In this document: positions 1 to 8,729 of the stretch, in pieces
Position numbering within the stretch: position 1 is the stretch's first letter
Layout of the letters: each line of letters opens with the position of its first letter
DNA from: JAGQIB01 sp041393395
GTDB lineage: Bacteria; ARS69
Assembly (NCBI GenBank): GCA_041393395.1
Contig: JAWKKG010000005.1
Location: 434,001 to 498,000 of the forward strand
Direction: 5' to 3'
Length of the DNA: 64,000 bases
Translations under genes and position numbers: made by a program
The notes under the pieces: model-generated
Told to the model about the DNA's origin: nothing
Database searches by the model: none
What the model saw: only the letters and a program-made list of their open reading frames with translations

Positions 1-1713
1 GACCTGAAAAATGTCCTGTGCAGATGACGGGAAGAGAGTCTTGACGAGGCTGCGAATCCCGACGGAGCTTTCGCCGAACGGCGGATTCATCACGATGATG
101 TCGTAACGATAGCTACAGACGTCGATGAAGCCGAGCCCGCGGGCGGCGTCGCCAGCAAAGAGCTGACGGGCGATTGCCTGATCAGCGGCAGCACTTGTGG
201 CGAAGGTCTCCAGAGCCGTCCGCAGGTCCTTTCCGGCTTGAGCCCACTCCCTCTCCTCGGCCTGCTCGAAGAGGCCACCTACGCCGCCGTGGATCTGACG
301 AACCCAATGGTCGATCTGATCGGTGATGCGCAGCAGGTAGCCCGCCTCGCCTGCGAGATTCAGGTGGTCGAACACACGCTCAACCAGCTCGCCGAGCTTG
401 GGTTCGAGGGTCGCGACGAAAGCCCTGCGCAGATCCGCCTCGCCGGGCATCGGCTCGGCGACTACGACGTTGGTCTTCGTGATCGCGGGGCGCTGCTCGC
501 GCGAAAGGCCCGCCTCCTGGAAGGCGCGCTGAGCTCGCAGCCAGAGGGCCAGGGCGGCGATCTGAGCCGCGCGCGGGTCGATGTCGATCCCGTGGAGATT
601 GTGGCGCAGGATCAGTTCGGGCGCTGCGGTGCGCAGGGCATCGAGCTCGGAGTAGTCCACGCGGAGGGTGGAACCGGTCAGCTGGCTCGCTGCCGCGCCC
701 TCGTCCTGCCAAGCCTCTTCATAGATCGTGAGTAGCAGATCGAAGGTGTAGAGCAGGAAGTGCCCCGAGCCGCAGGCGGGGTCGAGGATCTTCAGGTCGC
801 GCGGATCTTTCTTGGCGCGGAAGGGCACCGGGAAGGGGTGCTCGGACGTCTCGCCGAAGTTCACGCCCTCGGGTTCCCCGGGGACGGGCTCGCCCTCGGC
901 CAGGAATGCCTCGTGCTGGCGGCGGACGAGGTAGTCGAGCCCCTTCAGGCCCGTCTGCCCTCGCATCATCTCGAACCATGTCCGCCCCAGCGTATTGTCG
1001 ACCAGGAACTGGACGACGTAGCGCGGGGTGAAGAACTGGTTGCGCACGGCGAGCTCGCGGCTGTTGCGCGGGGCTTGGCTCTCCTCGCGCATCTTCTTCC
1101 GCTCGTCCTCACCGTTGAAGTACTGGTAGGCCCACCCGATCGTCTCGTCCTCGATCCAAACCGAGGCTAGCTCGGGGGCGTTCAGGATCTCGATGAGCTC
1201 CTGCAGAGCCTGGCGGCGGGGCCAGAGGAGACTCGCCGGGGCGCGGCGGTCGAAGAGGACGCGCACTTCGCGGCCAATCTCGTCGAAGAGTGACTCGATG
1301 TAGAGCCGGTAGCCGTGGTCGGGAAGCTGAACGAGCCCCGGTGCGAGCCCCGTGAACTCCTTGAAGCCCGCAGACTGATCCCCCCGGCTGATGCACTCCT
1401 GAACGAGCCCACGCGCCTCCAGCATGGTTAACGCCACGAAGCGATTCAGAATTGTGAAGGCGGCCTCGCGCAAGTAGGACGCGACCGCATCCGCCCTGCT
1501 CATCCCACTCGCGCGCTGGTGCTCGATGGCCATCACGAGCTTGGTCCTAAGCGCACGCTGCGCGGCATCGAGGTGCTCGCCCGGCTCAGTCGCGATGGTC
1601 CCGCCGAGACGGATATCGAAGACACCCTCGAGCTGCTCGGCGTACTCGTGCTCCAGCAACCCCCGGGCTGCCTGAGTCGCGCGCTGGATGCGATTTCTGG
1701 TCTCTTTGTCCAT
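1..1713 (-). CDS. pglX: PglX-type BREX adenine-specific DNA methyltransferase, N-terminal part (runs off left edge)
   Basis: BREX methyltransferase that marks host DNA (N6-adenine in characterised systems) and is needed for phage exclusion. The visible 571 codons begin MDKETRNRIQRA and remain open to base 1. The SAM-binding motif I DPACGSGHF lies near residue 308 and the N6-adenine catalytic motif IV NPPFGE near residue 538, in the order typical of Eco57I/PglX-type enzymes. The usual protein exceeds 1,100 residues, so the target-recognition half is missing only because of the window edge. The gene starts 12 nt after the brxC stop in the same operon. The ATG is the first in-frame start after brxC. 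Confidence 0.9.
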   Translation of the reverse strand, partial: MDKETRNRIQRATQAARGLLEHEYAEQLEGVFDIRLGGTIATEPGEHLDAAQRALRTKLVMAIEHQRASGMSRADAVASYLREAAFTILNRFVALTMLEARGLVQECISRGDQSAGFKEFTGLAPGLVQLPDHGYRLYIESLFDEIGREVRVLFDRRAPASLLWPRRQALQELIEILNAPELASVWIEDETIGWAYQYFNGEDERKKMREESQAPRNSRELAVRNQFFTPRYVVQFLVDNTLGRTWFEMMRGQTGLKGLDYLVRRQHEAFLAEGEPVPGEPEGVNFGETSEHPFPVPFRAKKDPRDLKILDPACGSGHFLLYTFDLLLTIYEEAWQDEGAAASQLTGSTLRVDYSELDALRTAAPELILRHNLHGIDIDPRAAQIAALALWLRAQRAFQEAGLSREQRPAITKTNVVVAEPMPGEADLRRAFVATLEPKLGELVERVFDHLNLAGEAGYLLRITDQIDHWVRQIHGGVGGLFEQAEEREWAQAGKDLRTALETFATSAAADQAIARQLFAGDAARGLGFIDVCSYRYDIIVMNPPFGESSVGIRSLVKTLFPSSAQDIFQV

Positions 1714-1725
1714 CCGGTCGGCCCC

Positions 1726-4700
1726 CTACTGAACCAGCACCTTCTTGCCCGCGCCGATGAGCTCCAGGCATTGCTCCTTCAGGCCAGACAAGGCCTGGTC
1801 AAGCTGCTCCTCGGTCTCGATCCCACCGCTGAAGTAGCTCGACGCCGCGACCCGAACGACTCGGTTCCCATCGACGAGACGAAGCATCTCCTCGACCGCG
1901 CTCGACAGCCGGCCGGAGCATGCATCGAGATCTGAGCGCAGCAGGGGGATCGCCATCGATGCGGTGCCGTCCGTGGTCGCTCGTGACACCAGTGGCCCAG
2001 CAACGCGGCGCTGCTGATCCTCCGCAAGCTGCTCCCAGCCCGGGGTCGCCTTGAGCTTCTTGGCGGCCTCCTCGTAAGCTGCGGCACGGGCCTCCGCAGC
2101 CTCCTGGTGGCGACGCTCGTGTTCCCGCTCGAGGGCCCGCGCATGTTGATCGATGGCGGCAAGTTCCCGGAAGAACGTCTCCCGCGCCATGAGGTCTTCC
2201 AGCTCCCCTGCGTGCTCGCGGTCCTCGTCCGTGAGGTCTGGCTCCTCCTTGAGAAATGGCCAGATGACATCGAGCGCTTTGCGGGCGCGGGTGATGTCGT
2301 CCAGCCGGGGTTCCGTGAGAACCTGAGCCAGCTCGGCACCGCGTTTGATGGCTTCCTTGAGCTCCTTGTACGCGGAGTTAAAGGTCAAGACGGCGTGGTC
2401 CTCATTGCCGGCTCGGATGGACCGCATCTGGTCAAGGGCGGTCCGAAGGACATCGGCGCCAGGCAGGCCGTGCTGCACCAAGGTGGTGTGCACCTCGTGG
2501 AGTTCCTCGTCGCGTCGATGGATCTCCTCGCGGATGGCATTCGCGACGACACCTTGTTCCAGCTCCGAGATCTCGCGCCCGAAGACCTCCTTGAAGTACT
2601 CCGAGGCGTCGACGATGTTGGTGAACTCGAGTCCGACCTTGGGCCGGAACGACGCCTGTCGGAATAGGTTGTTGTTGGCGAAGGTGTTACGGGCATCGAG
2701 AGACATCGCCGACTCAATGACCTGGCCTTTGCTCGTAGCCTCGAGCTTTCCCGCACGCAGCAGGGCAATAACAAACAGTCTGATGACATCGAAATCCCAG
2801 CCGAACGGCTCCTTGGCGAACTCGTCGGTGAGGTAACGCCCAGTCGCCACCTCCCCGTAACTCGTGCGGTTCTCGATGCGCGACAACACCTCGGCGAGTG
2901 GCCCGCTCTCCGTGTTGAGGACGGGCTTACCGCCCTGGTCTCGGACCAGGTTTAGATGGGTGAAGACCGATGTTAGCCCGCGGAGATTCTCGGTCGTCAT
3001 TAGTGACTCGAGGTCCTTCTTGCCAACGCGCGCAGCCGCCTCCTCGAAGCGGTCAAAGACCTCGGGCAACGCCTGTGCCAGCACCTTTGCCGCCGTGCGG
3101 CCGACGTCGATCGCAGTGTCGTCGGGGCTGCGGTCGTTGCCGCGGAAGTGAATGGTCCCGGTCAGGAGCGACTGCTTGATGAGGCGGCGCAGCTCGTCCT
3201 GATGCAACCGCAAGCGCAGCTTCTCTTCTGCGACGAGTGCGGTTTCGTCCTTGGTCCGTGCGCCCCGCTCCTTGCGGGACAGGATCTCCTTCGAGCGAAA
3301 CAGCTCGACAGTCTCCCGATCGATGGCTTCATCGACGGCCGCCACCCAGAAGACCGACTTGGATTCGGTCTGACTTCGCTTCCGCGACTCCGCGAGGCGC
3401 TCCTTGTGCTCCTGACCGGCCTCGGCGAGAACCAGATGAACTGCGATGTCGCCATCTACCGAGACGCGTCCGCCCAGGTACAGGCCGGCCTTGAACACCT
3501 TCACGTCGAGGAAGCTGTGGTGCGGCTGAGGCTGCCAGAGACTGGTCACGATCTCGGCGTGCAGGCGGCTGATATCGCCGGGCTTGGGCGACAGGCTCGC
3601 TCGCTGGCGCTCCCAGTCGTCCTCGGCCGGGGTCGGAATGCGATAGCCATCGTCGCCGCGACGAACCATGTGGGCCCGTTCCAGCGCGCCGAGGGCGGCT
3701 TTCACCTCGGACAATCGCGAGTCTGCATCCAGGGCTGGATGTAGCGCCGCGGCGAGGTTCTCCGGGGTGCGGTGAATGCTGCGAACGTACTGAAGCAGGC
3801 AGATCGCCTTCGCCACTGGTTGGGCCAGTGGGTGGTCAACCTTCTTCCCGATGTCGTCGACCTTGCCACGCACCTCACTGGCGATGTTCCCTGACACCAG
3901 GTCGTACACTTGATCGACACGAGCCAAGGCGCCCAACGGCGCCGAAGCGAGATCGACGTTCGGGTGAATGAGGAGCTGCTGGGCGAGCTTGATGATGGTG
4001 CGAGCGGCACCGCCAACGTGCTTACTCGCGCCGCCCTCCGTGCGCAAGCCCGAGACGACCTGGATAACGAGGTCGATCTGGTACGGTAGCAGCGGATAAA
4101 GATCGACGAAGCTCTCGGTGGACAACTCCGGCAGCTTGATGTCGGCGGTTAGCCGGGTGTTATCGGTCAGCCGGCCCCGGTGCTGGGTGAAGAGCTCCCG
4201 AAGGAGCCTCTCAGCTTGGGCGTTCTTTGACAGCACGCGCTTGCTCGTCACTTCGGAGATGTCCGCTGGTTCGAGGTGGACTTGCAGCGGGAAGCGGTCC
4301 ATGAGTTTGGCTAGTTCGATCCGCCGGTCGTCGAGTCCGCTGACCAGTTCGTTCAACTTCTCCTGCGACGTCGCCACGATCCACAGCTTGCCACGCCCGG
4401 CGCGACCGAGGGACTGAACAACGGAGCGAAGGTCTTCCATCTTCTGGCTGTCGCGGGCGACGAATTGCCCCACCTCGTCGATCACGAAGATCAACGCCTT
4501 GCCTGGATGGCGACGCGTCATCAGCTCTAGCGCGCGATCAGCAAGCGTTCGTGGTGTGATGTCGGCGCGCTGCATCGCGGATTCGCGCCAGCTGTCCGCC
4601 GTCGTGTAGGTGGCGGGTTCCAGCTCATGCATGACGCGGCTCGCCTGCTGCACAGCGATGGCGATAAGCCCTTTGCCGACATTCCAGTCCTTGTCGAAGA

Positions 4701-5265
4701 CCTCCTGGTACTTGACCTTGAATTCATCGAGTCGGCCGGCCTCTTCGAGCGTGATCTCCAGTTCCGACAGATCCAGGTCGCGTGCATATCCTAGGCTCTG
4801 CAAGAAAAGCCGGTACATGATCTCGGTGATCGTCTGGTTGCCTGTGCGGATGCCGCGGTCGGTTGAGACGTCAAAGATGACGGCCTCGGTGGGGATCTGT
4901 TCGGCGATGTTGCTCAACAACACCTCGACCTTCGAGTCACCGGCGCGCTTCGCCAGCAGGCGGCCCGCGGTTTCTCCCACGATGGACCTATTCTCGAGCG
5001 CGAGGCCCAGGTACTTCGCAAAGCTCGACTTGCCCGATCCAAAAAAGCCGGACACCCACACGCCGATGCCTTCATGAGGCTTCTTGGGCGTCTCCCAGTA
5101 GGCCTCGAGCACCTCCGTGAGGTGGCTGCGGATCGAATCGGTCACAACGTACTCGGCTAGCTCCTCCCGAATGAGCTGCTCATCGGTCTGATCGACCTTG
5201 ATAACCTCCTCGATGCGTCGGGAGATATCGTTGGCAAACAGGTCTTTGATCGTCGTCGAAGTCAT
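1726..5265 (-). CDS. brxC: BrxC/PglY-type BREX P-loop ATPase
   Basis: Large BREX ATPase of 1,179 residues, required for phage exclusion in characterised systems; its biochemical role is not settled. The N-terminus matches the family, with Walker A GFFGSGKSS at residues 73-81 and a Walker B-like segment (LIFVIDEVGQF) near residue 255. Long charged helical stretches follow, including an E/A/R-rich segment before the last 130 residues. The reading frame stays open upstream to 5454, but the start at 5265 is chosen because the family sequence begins at MTSTTIKDLF and a GGGAG Shine-Dalgarno site precedes it. It lies 10 nt after the brxB stop, in the same operon. Confidence 0.93.
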   Translation of the reverse strand: MTSTTIKDLFANDISRRIEEVIKVDQTDEQLIREELAEYVVTDSIRSHLTEVLEAYWETPKKPHEGIGVWVSGFFGSGKSSFAKYLGLALENRSIVGETAGRLLAKRAGDSKVEVLLSNIAEQIPTEAVIFDVSTDRGIRTGNQTITEIMYRLFLQSLGYARDLDLSELEITLEEAGRLDEFKVKYQEVFDKDWNVGKGLIAIAVQQASRVMHELEPATYTTADSWRESAMQRADITPRTLADRALELMTRRHPGKALIFVIDEVGQFVARDSQKMEDLRSVVQSLGRAGRGKLWIVATSQEKLNELVSGLDDRRIELAKLMDRFPLQVHLEPADISEVTSKRVLSKNAQAERLLRELFTQHRGRLTDNTRLTADIKLPELSTESFVDLYPLLPYQIDLVIQVVSGLRTEGGASKHVGGAARTIIKLAQQLLIHPNVDLASAPLGALARVDQVYDLVSGNIASEVRGKVDDIGKKVDHPLAQPVAKAICLLQYVRSIHRTPENLAAALHPALDADSRLSEVKAALGALERAHMVRRGDDGYRIPTPAEDDWERQRASLSPKPGDISRLHAEIVTSLWQPQPHHSFLDVKVFKAGLYLGGRVSVDGDIAVHLVLAEAGQEHKERLAESRKRSQTESKSVFWVAAVDEAIDRETVELFRSKEILSRKERGARTKDETALVAEEKLRLRLHQDELRRLIKQSLLTGTIHFRGNDRSPDDTAIDVGRTAAKVLAQALPEVFDRFEEAAARVGKKDLESLMTTENLRGLTSVFTHLNLVRDQGGKPVLNTESGPLAEVLSRIENRTSYGEVATGRYLTDEFAKEPFGWDFDVIRLFVIALLRAGKLEATSKGQVIESAMSLDARNTFANNNLFRQASFRPKVGLEFTNIVDASEYFKEVFGREISELEQGVVANAIREEIHRRDEELHEVHTTLVQHGLPGADVLRTALDQMRSIRAGNEDHAVLTFNSAYKELKEAIKRGAELAQVLTEPRLDDITRARKALDVIWPFLKEEPDLTDEDREHAGELEDLMARETFFRELAAIDQHARALEREHERRHQEAAEARAAAYEEAAKKLKATPGWEQLAEDQQRRVAGPLVSRATTDGTASMAIPLLRSDLDACSGRLSSAVEEMLRLVDGNRVVRVAASSYFSGGIETEEQLDQALSGLKEQCLELIGAGKKVLVQ

Positions 5266-5275
5266 CGCATCTCCC

Positions 5276-5854
5276 TCAGAAGATCTTCGGCCGATAGTTG
5301 TGCTCGGCGTCGAGTACTCCCATGAATCGCAGACCCGCCGCGCCATCGAGCTCGCCCGGGTAGAAGAGAACGGCCGGCACGTGCACCTTGCCCTTAAGCT
5401 GCTCGAGCAAGGACGATGTGCGATAGATGGGGAAGAGCGCTCCGGCGCGGACAATGAACACCACGTCGTGCAGAGGGTCGGCGTCGCCCGGAATGCGAGC
5501 GGCGACCAGCTCGTCCAGCGGGCGGTACTCGCTGAGCACTTGATGGATGGTCTCGATGGTCGACTCGAGCCCGACCGACTTCTCGGCCTCGGCCAGCGCC
5601 TTGGTGCCGAGTCCTTCGGCTTCGAGCGCTTCGTACATGCACGCCGACAGAGATATCGACGTCACACGCTTGCCTGCTTGCTCGAGGCGCGTGCGCAGTA
5701 GCGCGGTCTCCTGGCGTACAGCGAACTCGTCCTCTGGGGGATACCGGAAGATGGCGTAGGGCATGTCGTGATAGGCGCTGATCGCTGGGCGCGGATCGGC
5801 CTGTCTGAGCACAGGCTCAAGCTGGTTTGCGAGGCGGTCCTTCCAGTCCGTCAT
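5276..5854 (-). CDS. brxB: BrxB, DUF1788 family BREX protein
   Basis: 192-residue protein of the DUF1788/BrxB family, a core BREX component of unknown biochemical activity. The sequence shows the family hallmarks: YAIFRYPPEDEFAVR near the N-terminus, then HDVVFIVRAGALFPIYRTS and a C-terminal HVPAVLFYPGELDG. The start codon overlaps the brxA stop (ATGA), which implies translational coupling. It is followed after 10 nt by brxC. Length is normal for the family and nothing appears missing. Confidence 0.92.
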   Translation of the reverse strand: MTDWKDRLANQLEPVLRQADPRPAISAYHDMPYAIFRYPPEDEFAVRQETALLRTRLEQAGKRVTSISLSACMYEALEAEGLGTKALAEAEKSVGLESTIETIHQVLSEYRPLDELVAARIPGDADPLHDVVFIVRAGALFPIYRTSSLLEQLKGKVHVPAVLFYPGELDGAAGLRFMGVLDAEHNYRPKIF

Positions 5855-6636
5855 GCGCAGAGCTCCCTCGCGTAGTCCGCCGAGGATCCGTGAGACAGTT
5901 TTAGCTGCGCCACGCTACCCGCAGCCTCGTATTGAACCTTGCGAAACTGGTGCAGTCGGAGGAGCTCGCGCTCCACATCGGCAGCGTCCATAAGGAACAT
6001 GCGCCAATCCTCGGCATCAATGATGCGACGCGCGTTGGGCTCGACGTCCGCCATAGCATGGAGGAGGTAGATGAAGCTCTGCTCGGGTAGGTGGTAGGAT
6101 GCGAACTCCTTGTGCAGCGTGCCAGTGAGGAGGCCGAAGTCAGAAGCTATCCGCAGGAGGCCCGACGCCACCCGCGAGATGGTCGAGTCGGTCCATTTGC
6201 CAGACCACTCGATTCCTTTCGTCCTGCTGAGGGACGTGAGGTACTTCGTGACGTCATGGGTGTGCAGCCGATAGCCGCCCTGGGCGAACTGCAGGTAGAG
6301 CCAGTTCACCAGGAAGTCGCGCACGAGGAATTCGTCGCGGGTCATGTGGAAGAGGAGCAGCGGCTTCCACACCTCTCGGTCGCAGCCAGCAACAGCCAGA
6401 TCCACGAGCGGTCGGTCGCGCCCTACCGGATCGAATCGACGGTTGAGGACCTTGGCCACGTCCCTTGCCCAGTGCTTACTCGTGGCGCCAATGGTGTTGT
6501 CCTCACGGACGTGGCGAAGGTTCTCGATGCGCGACTTGTCGAAGTCCCAATCCCGGAACACAGCATAGGCTTCGTCGATCAAGGAGCCCTTGATGATCGT
6601 GAACGACGAGACGACGCGAGACCGGGACTTAACCAT
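5851..6636 (-). CDS. brxA: BrxA, DUF1819 family BREX protein
   Basis: 261-residue DUF1819 family protein. BrxA of other BREX systems is a small, mostly helical DNA-binding protein with a fold related to the RNA-binding antitermination factor NusB. The stretch SSFTIIKGSLIDEAYAVFRD and the central LLLFHMTRDEFLVRDFLVNW are the recognisable family segments. It lies 3 nt after the upstream brxE stop and overlaps brxB by 4 nt, so it is translated in the same polycistron. The start at 6636 gives a normal family length. Confidence 0.92.
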   Translation of the reverse strand: MVKSRSRVVSSFTIIKGSLIDEAYAVFRDWDFDKSRIENLRHVREDNTIGATSKHWARDVAKVLNRRFDPVGRDRPLVDLAVAGCDREVWKPLLLFHMTRDEFLVRDFLVNWLYLQFAQGGYRLHTHDVTKYLTSLSRTKGIEWSGKWTDSTISRVASGLLRIASDFGLLTGTLHKEFASYHLPEQSFIYLLHAMADVEPNARRIIDAEDWRMFLMDAADVERELLRLHQFRKVQYEAAGSVAQLKLSHGSSADYARELCA

Positions 6637-6639
6637 CGC

Positions 6640-7209
6640 CTACGACTCCAGTCTCGCGTAGGGGATGGCAGGATTGCCGGTCTCGCCGCGAGCGAATCCA
6701 GCGGCGAGCAGCGTGATGATATCGTCGTTCGCGCGAAAGATGCCCGAGATGGGCACTGAGCGATTCTCAGCCGAGCGTCGTAGCTTGGCGACGGCGTCGA
6801 GCTGGGTCCGTGAGATGAGGTCGAGCTCACCGAGTGACGTCAGCAAGTCGGCGCCCGTTTGCGCCTCGACCTTCTGGAAGATCGGCGTCCACTTCTCCGT
6901 CTCGTCCAGCCATCCCTGCCAGTGCTCTTGGAACTGCTCTTCCAGCTCCGCGGGCAAGCTCCACAGCGTCATGCAACCCGGTGGATCGAAGAGCTCGTGG
7001 CAGCGGCTTTTGGCGACCTCGAAGACGATCCGAGCCTGCGCGAACTGGTGCGTGGCCGGGAAACCTCGCTTCAGCACCACGGTGCCGCGACGGCCGAGCA
7101 TGCCCTGCGTGTTCCACCACTTGGCCGCGTCCATCTCGCCGTGGCGGGCCACCACGAGGCGCAGCTTGAACAGCCGATCGAAGTCGATGGCGGGCGTAGC
7201 GTCGGTCAT
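6640..7209 (-). CDS. brxE: BrxE-like BREX type 6 protein
   Basis: 189-residue soluble protein placed immediately upstream of brxA. The conserved look of the N-terminus (LRLVVARHGEMDAAKWWNT) and the position brxE-brxA-brxB-brxC-pglX match the type 6 BREX arrangement, of which BrxE is the signature component. Its molecular role is unknown. It overlaps the HTH gene by 4 nt (ATGA) and is 3 nt from brxA. The identification rests on family resemblance and gene order. A BrxE profile search would settle it. Confidence 0.8.
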   Translation of the reverse strand: MTDATPAIDFDRLFKLRLVVARHGEMDAAKWWNTQGMLGRRGTVVLKRGFPATHQFAQARIVFEVAKSRCHELFDPPGCMTLWSLPAELEEQFQEHWQGWLDETEKWTPIFQKVEAQTGADLLTSLGELDLISRTQLDAVAKLRRSAENRSVPISGIFRANDDIITLLAAGFARGETGNPAIPYARLES

Positions 7210-7421
7210 CCGTGCGCCTCCCCACCGGGATGATCGGGGCCTTCACTGCCGGCGCCGCCGGCGCGGACCCAGTCGTCCACCTCGCTGAGCTTGAACTTCC
7301 AAAGACGGCCGACCTTGTGGGCCGGCAGGTTCTTGTGCTCAATCCAACGGTAGATCGAGTCCTTTGCGACGCTTAGGTGCTCCGCAACGCCATCCACGGA
7401 GACCCAGGGTTCGGCGGACAT
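7206..7421 (-). CDS. Excisionase/MerR-like helix-turn-helix DNA-binding protein at the head of the BREX operon
   Basis: 71-residue protein whose residues 6-52 form an excisionase/AlpA-type winged helix: WVSVDGVAEHLSVAKDSIYR followed by KVGRLWKFKLSEVDDWV. Proteins of this type bind DNA as small architectural or transcription factors and often head defence operons or act as recombination directionality factors. Here it is the first gene of the BREX operon, overlapping brxE by 4 nt, so it is probably a local regulator of the divergent promoter region or an excisionase of the island. The sequence cannot separate these two roles. Confidence 0.85.
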   Translation of the reverse strand: MSAEPWVSVDGVAEHLSVAKDSIYRWIEHKNLPAHKVGRLWKFKLSEVDDWVRAGGAGSEGPDHPGGEAHG

Positions 7422-7628
7422 GAAGACTCTCTCCCTGCTGCAACGCCCCTAGAACCGGCGAGGAGATCCCGCACCGCACCCCCTCGATTCAGCCGTTGCG
7501 AGCCTATCACCGGTCACCTGGCCGCTCAATAGCAGTCTAAAGCGGACCAAAGTCGGCTATAGTCGACTGGGAGTGCAGGGCGAGGACCCGGCGGCCGCGG
7601 CGGTGCCGACCCAACCAGGAGAGAGCGT
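7422..7628. promoter_or_regulatory. Divergent promoter region between BREX operon and rightward cargo
   Basis: 207-bp non-coding interval between two diverging transcription units. A good -10-like TATAGT occurs at 7558-7563, oriented toward the rightward gene, without a convincing -35. Three AGTC words at 7534, 7551 and 7561, the last inside the palindrome AGTCGACT (7561-7568), could be operator half-sites for the adjacent HTH protein. For the rightward gene, the GTG start at 7629 is set by an AGGAGAG site a few bases upstream. Confidence 0.45.
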
Positions 7629-8429
7629 GTGACCACGCAGCCTCTGACTCAGGACCCGCTTTCCCTGGACCTCAAGCGGGCTGACACAGCTGGCCGCGCC
7701 CTCTTCGGCCATTTCGTCAAGATGTTGAACCGCGAGATGGTGAAGCTGGGGCTAGACCACGTTTGGTACCAGCCCGACGCTTCTCGGAACTACCCGAACC
7801 GCTATTTCTGGATGTTCCACTATGAGTCCCAGGCGCGTGACTTCATCACGCGGCTCAATTTTGTCTCAACCTCCGCCATCACGGTGCAGGTCTCGCACTT
7901 CGGTGCCCGCCGACCGGACGAGATCGAATTCGTTCCTGACGGGCTCTTCTCCCGCCTGGTCTACCCGAAGAAGTCCCCGCCCGAGGTCCGGATCGAGCGG
8001 CGCGAGGACGTCGACTTCTATGCGCCGCTCTTTGCGGAACACTATCAGCGGATCGTCGAGCATCTCAGGCGCGGCGGGAAGCTCACGGCGCGCGGGTGGA
8101 GCCACCTGGAAGTCGCCCTCAAGGGCTTCCTCAATTCCAGGGACTCTGGAAGGTGGATCGGATGGTTTCGCCCAGCTTTCCTAGGTCGCCGCGAGATCGA
8201 CATCGCGAACGAAGTGGAGAAGATCGCGATCGAGGTCCAGGGAAGCCATTGGCACACGCAAACCGGCATGGCCGAGCGGGACGCCGCGAAGAAGGCCGAT
8301 ATCCTTGCAGCCGGGTGGAAGCTGATCTGGGCGTGGGAGGGCGCGGTCCGGGATCGCCACGGCTTCCCCTCCGTGCTCGAGGCTCTTCAAACGATCCGCA
8401 GCGGTGTACCCTTCGTGGAGATCGATTGA
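7629..8429 (+). CDS. PD-(D/E)XK (DUF559/Vsr-like) endonuclease domain protein
   Basis: 266-residue protein. The C-terminal third resembles the DUF559/very-short-patch-repair endonuclease fold: GRREIDIA supplies an Asp on one strand, IAIEVQGSHWH the E-x-Q variant of the E-x-K strand, then KKADILAAGWKLIWAWE as the closing helix-strand. The N-terminal ~150 residues are an unrecognised domain rich in aromatic residues (YPNRYFWMFHYES). It starts at GTG with an AGGAGAG site and is the first rightward gene of the island, divergent from BREX. It is probably a nuclease effector or BREX accessory protein, and the specificity is unknown. Confidence 0.65.
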   Translation: MTTQPLTQDPLSLDLKRADTAGRALFGHFVKMLNREMVKLGLDHVWYQPDASRNYPNRYFWMFHYESQARDFITRLNFVSTSAITVQVSHFGARRPDEIEFVPDGLFSRLVYPKKSPPEVRIERREDVDFYAPLFAEHYQRIVEHLRRGGKLTARGWSHLEVALKGFLNSRDSGRWIGWFRPAFLGRREIDIANEVEKIAIEVQGSHWHTQTGMAERDAAKKADILAAGWKLIWAWEGAVRDRHGFPSVLEALQTIRSGVPFVEID

Positions 8430-8459
8430 CCCGGGCCTGAATCCCGGAGGTGAGCGGCG

Positions 8460-8729
8460 ATGGCTGGTCCTCGGGAAGAGTCGCCGATCGCCGGCTGGTA
8501 CCGGCTGGAGGATGGCACGCTCTTGTGTTCAGTGTGTTGCGGGCAGGCACTGTTTATTGGAGCTGTCGACGCGGAACCGGCCGAGACGGGAGAGTGTGAC
8601 TCTTGCGGGCGCACTTCGGACGACGTGGAGGGCCTGCTCTCAGACGATCAGCTTCAGCGTCTTGCTGCGGGAGTCGTGACGGCGGACGAGATGTTCGCCA
8701 TCTTGTTCGGTCTGGGAGACATCTCCTAA
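8460..8729 (+). CDS. Small zinc-knuckle protein of unknown function
   Basis: 89-residue acidic protein with two Cys pairs, LCSVCCGQ near residue 22 and CDSCGR near residue 46, spaced like a zinc ribbon. The remainder is an acidic helical tail (SDDQLQRLAAG). A GGAGG site precedes the ATG. Its stop overlaps the ATG of the next gene by one base (TAATG), so it is translationally coupled to the DUF2779 nuclease and may be a partner or inhibitor of it. No named family is recognised. Confidence 0.65.
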   Translation: MAGPREESPIAGWYRLEDGTLLCSVCCGQALFIGAVDAEPAETGECDSCGRTSDDVEGLLSDDQLQRLAAGVVTADEMFAILFGLGDIS

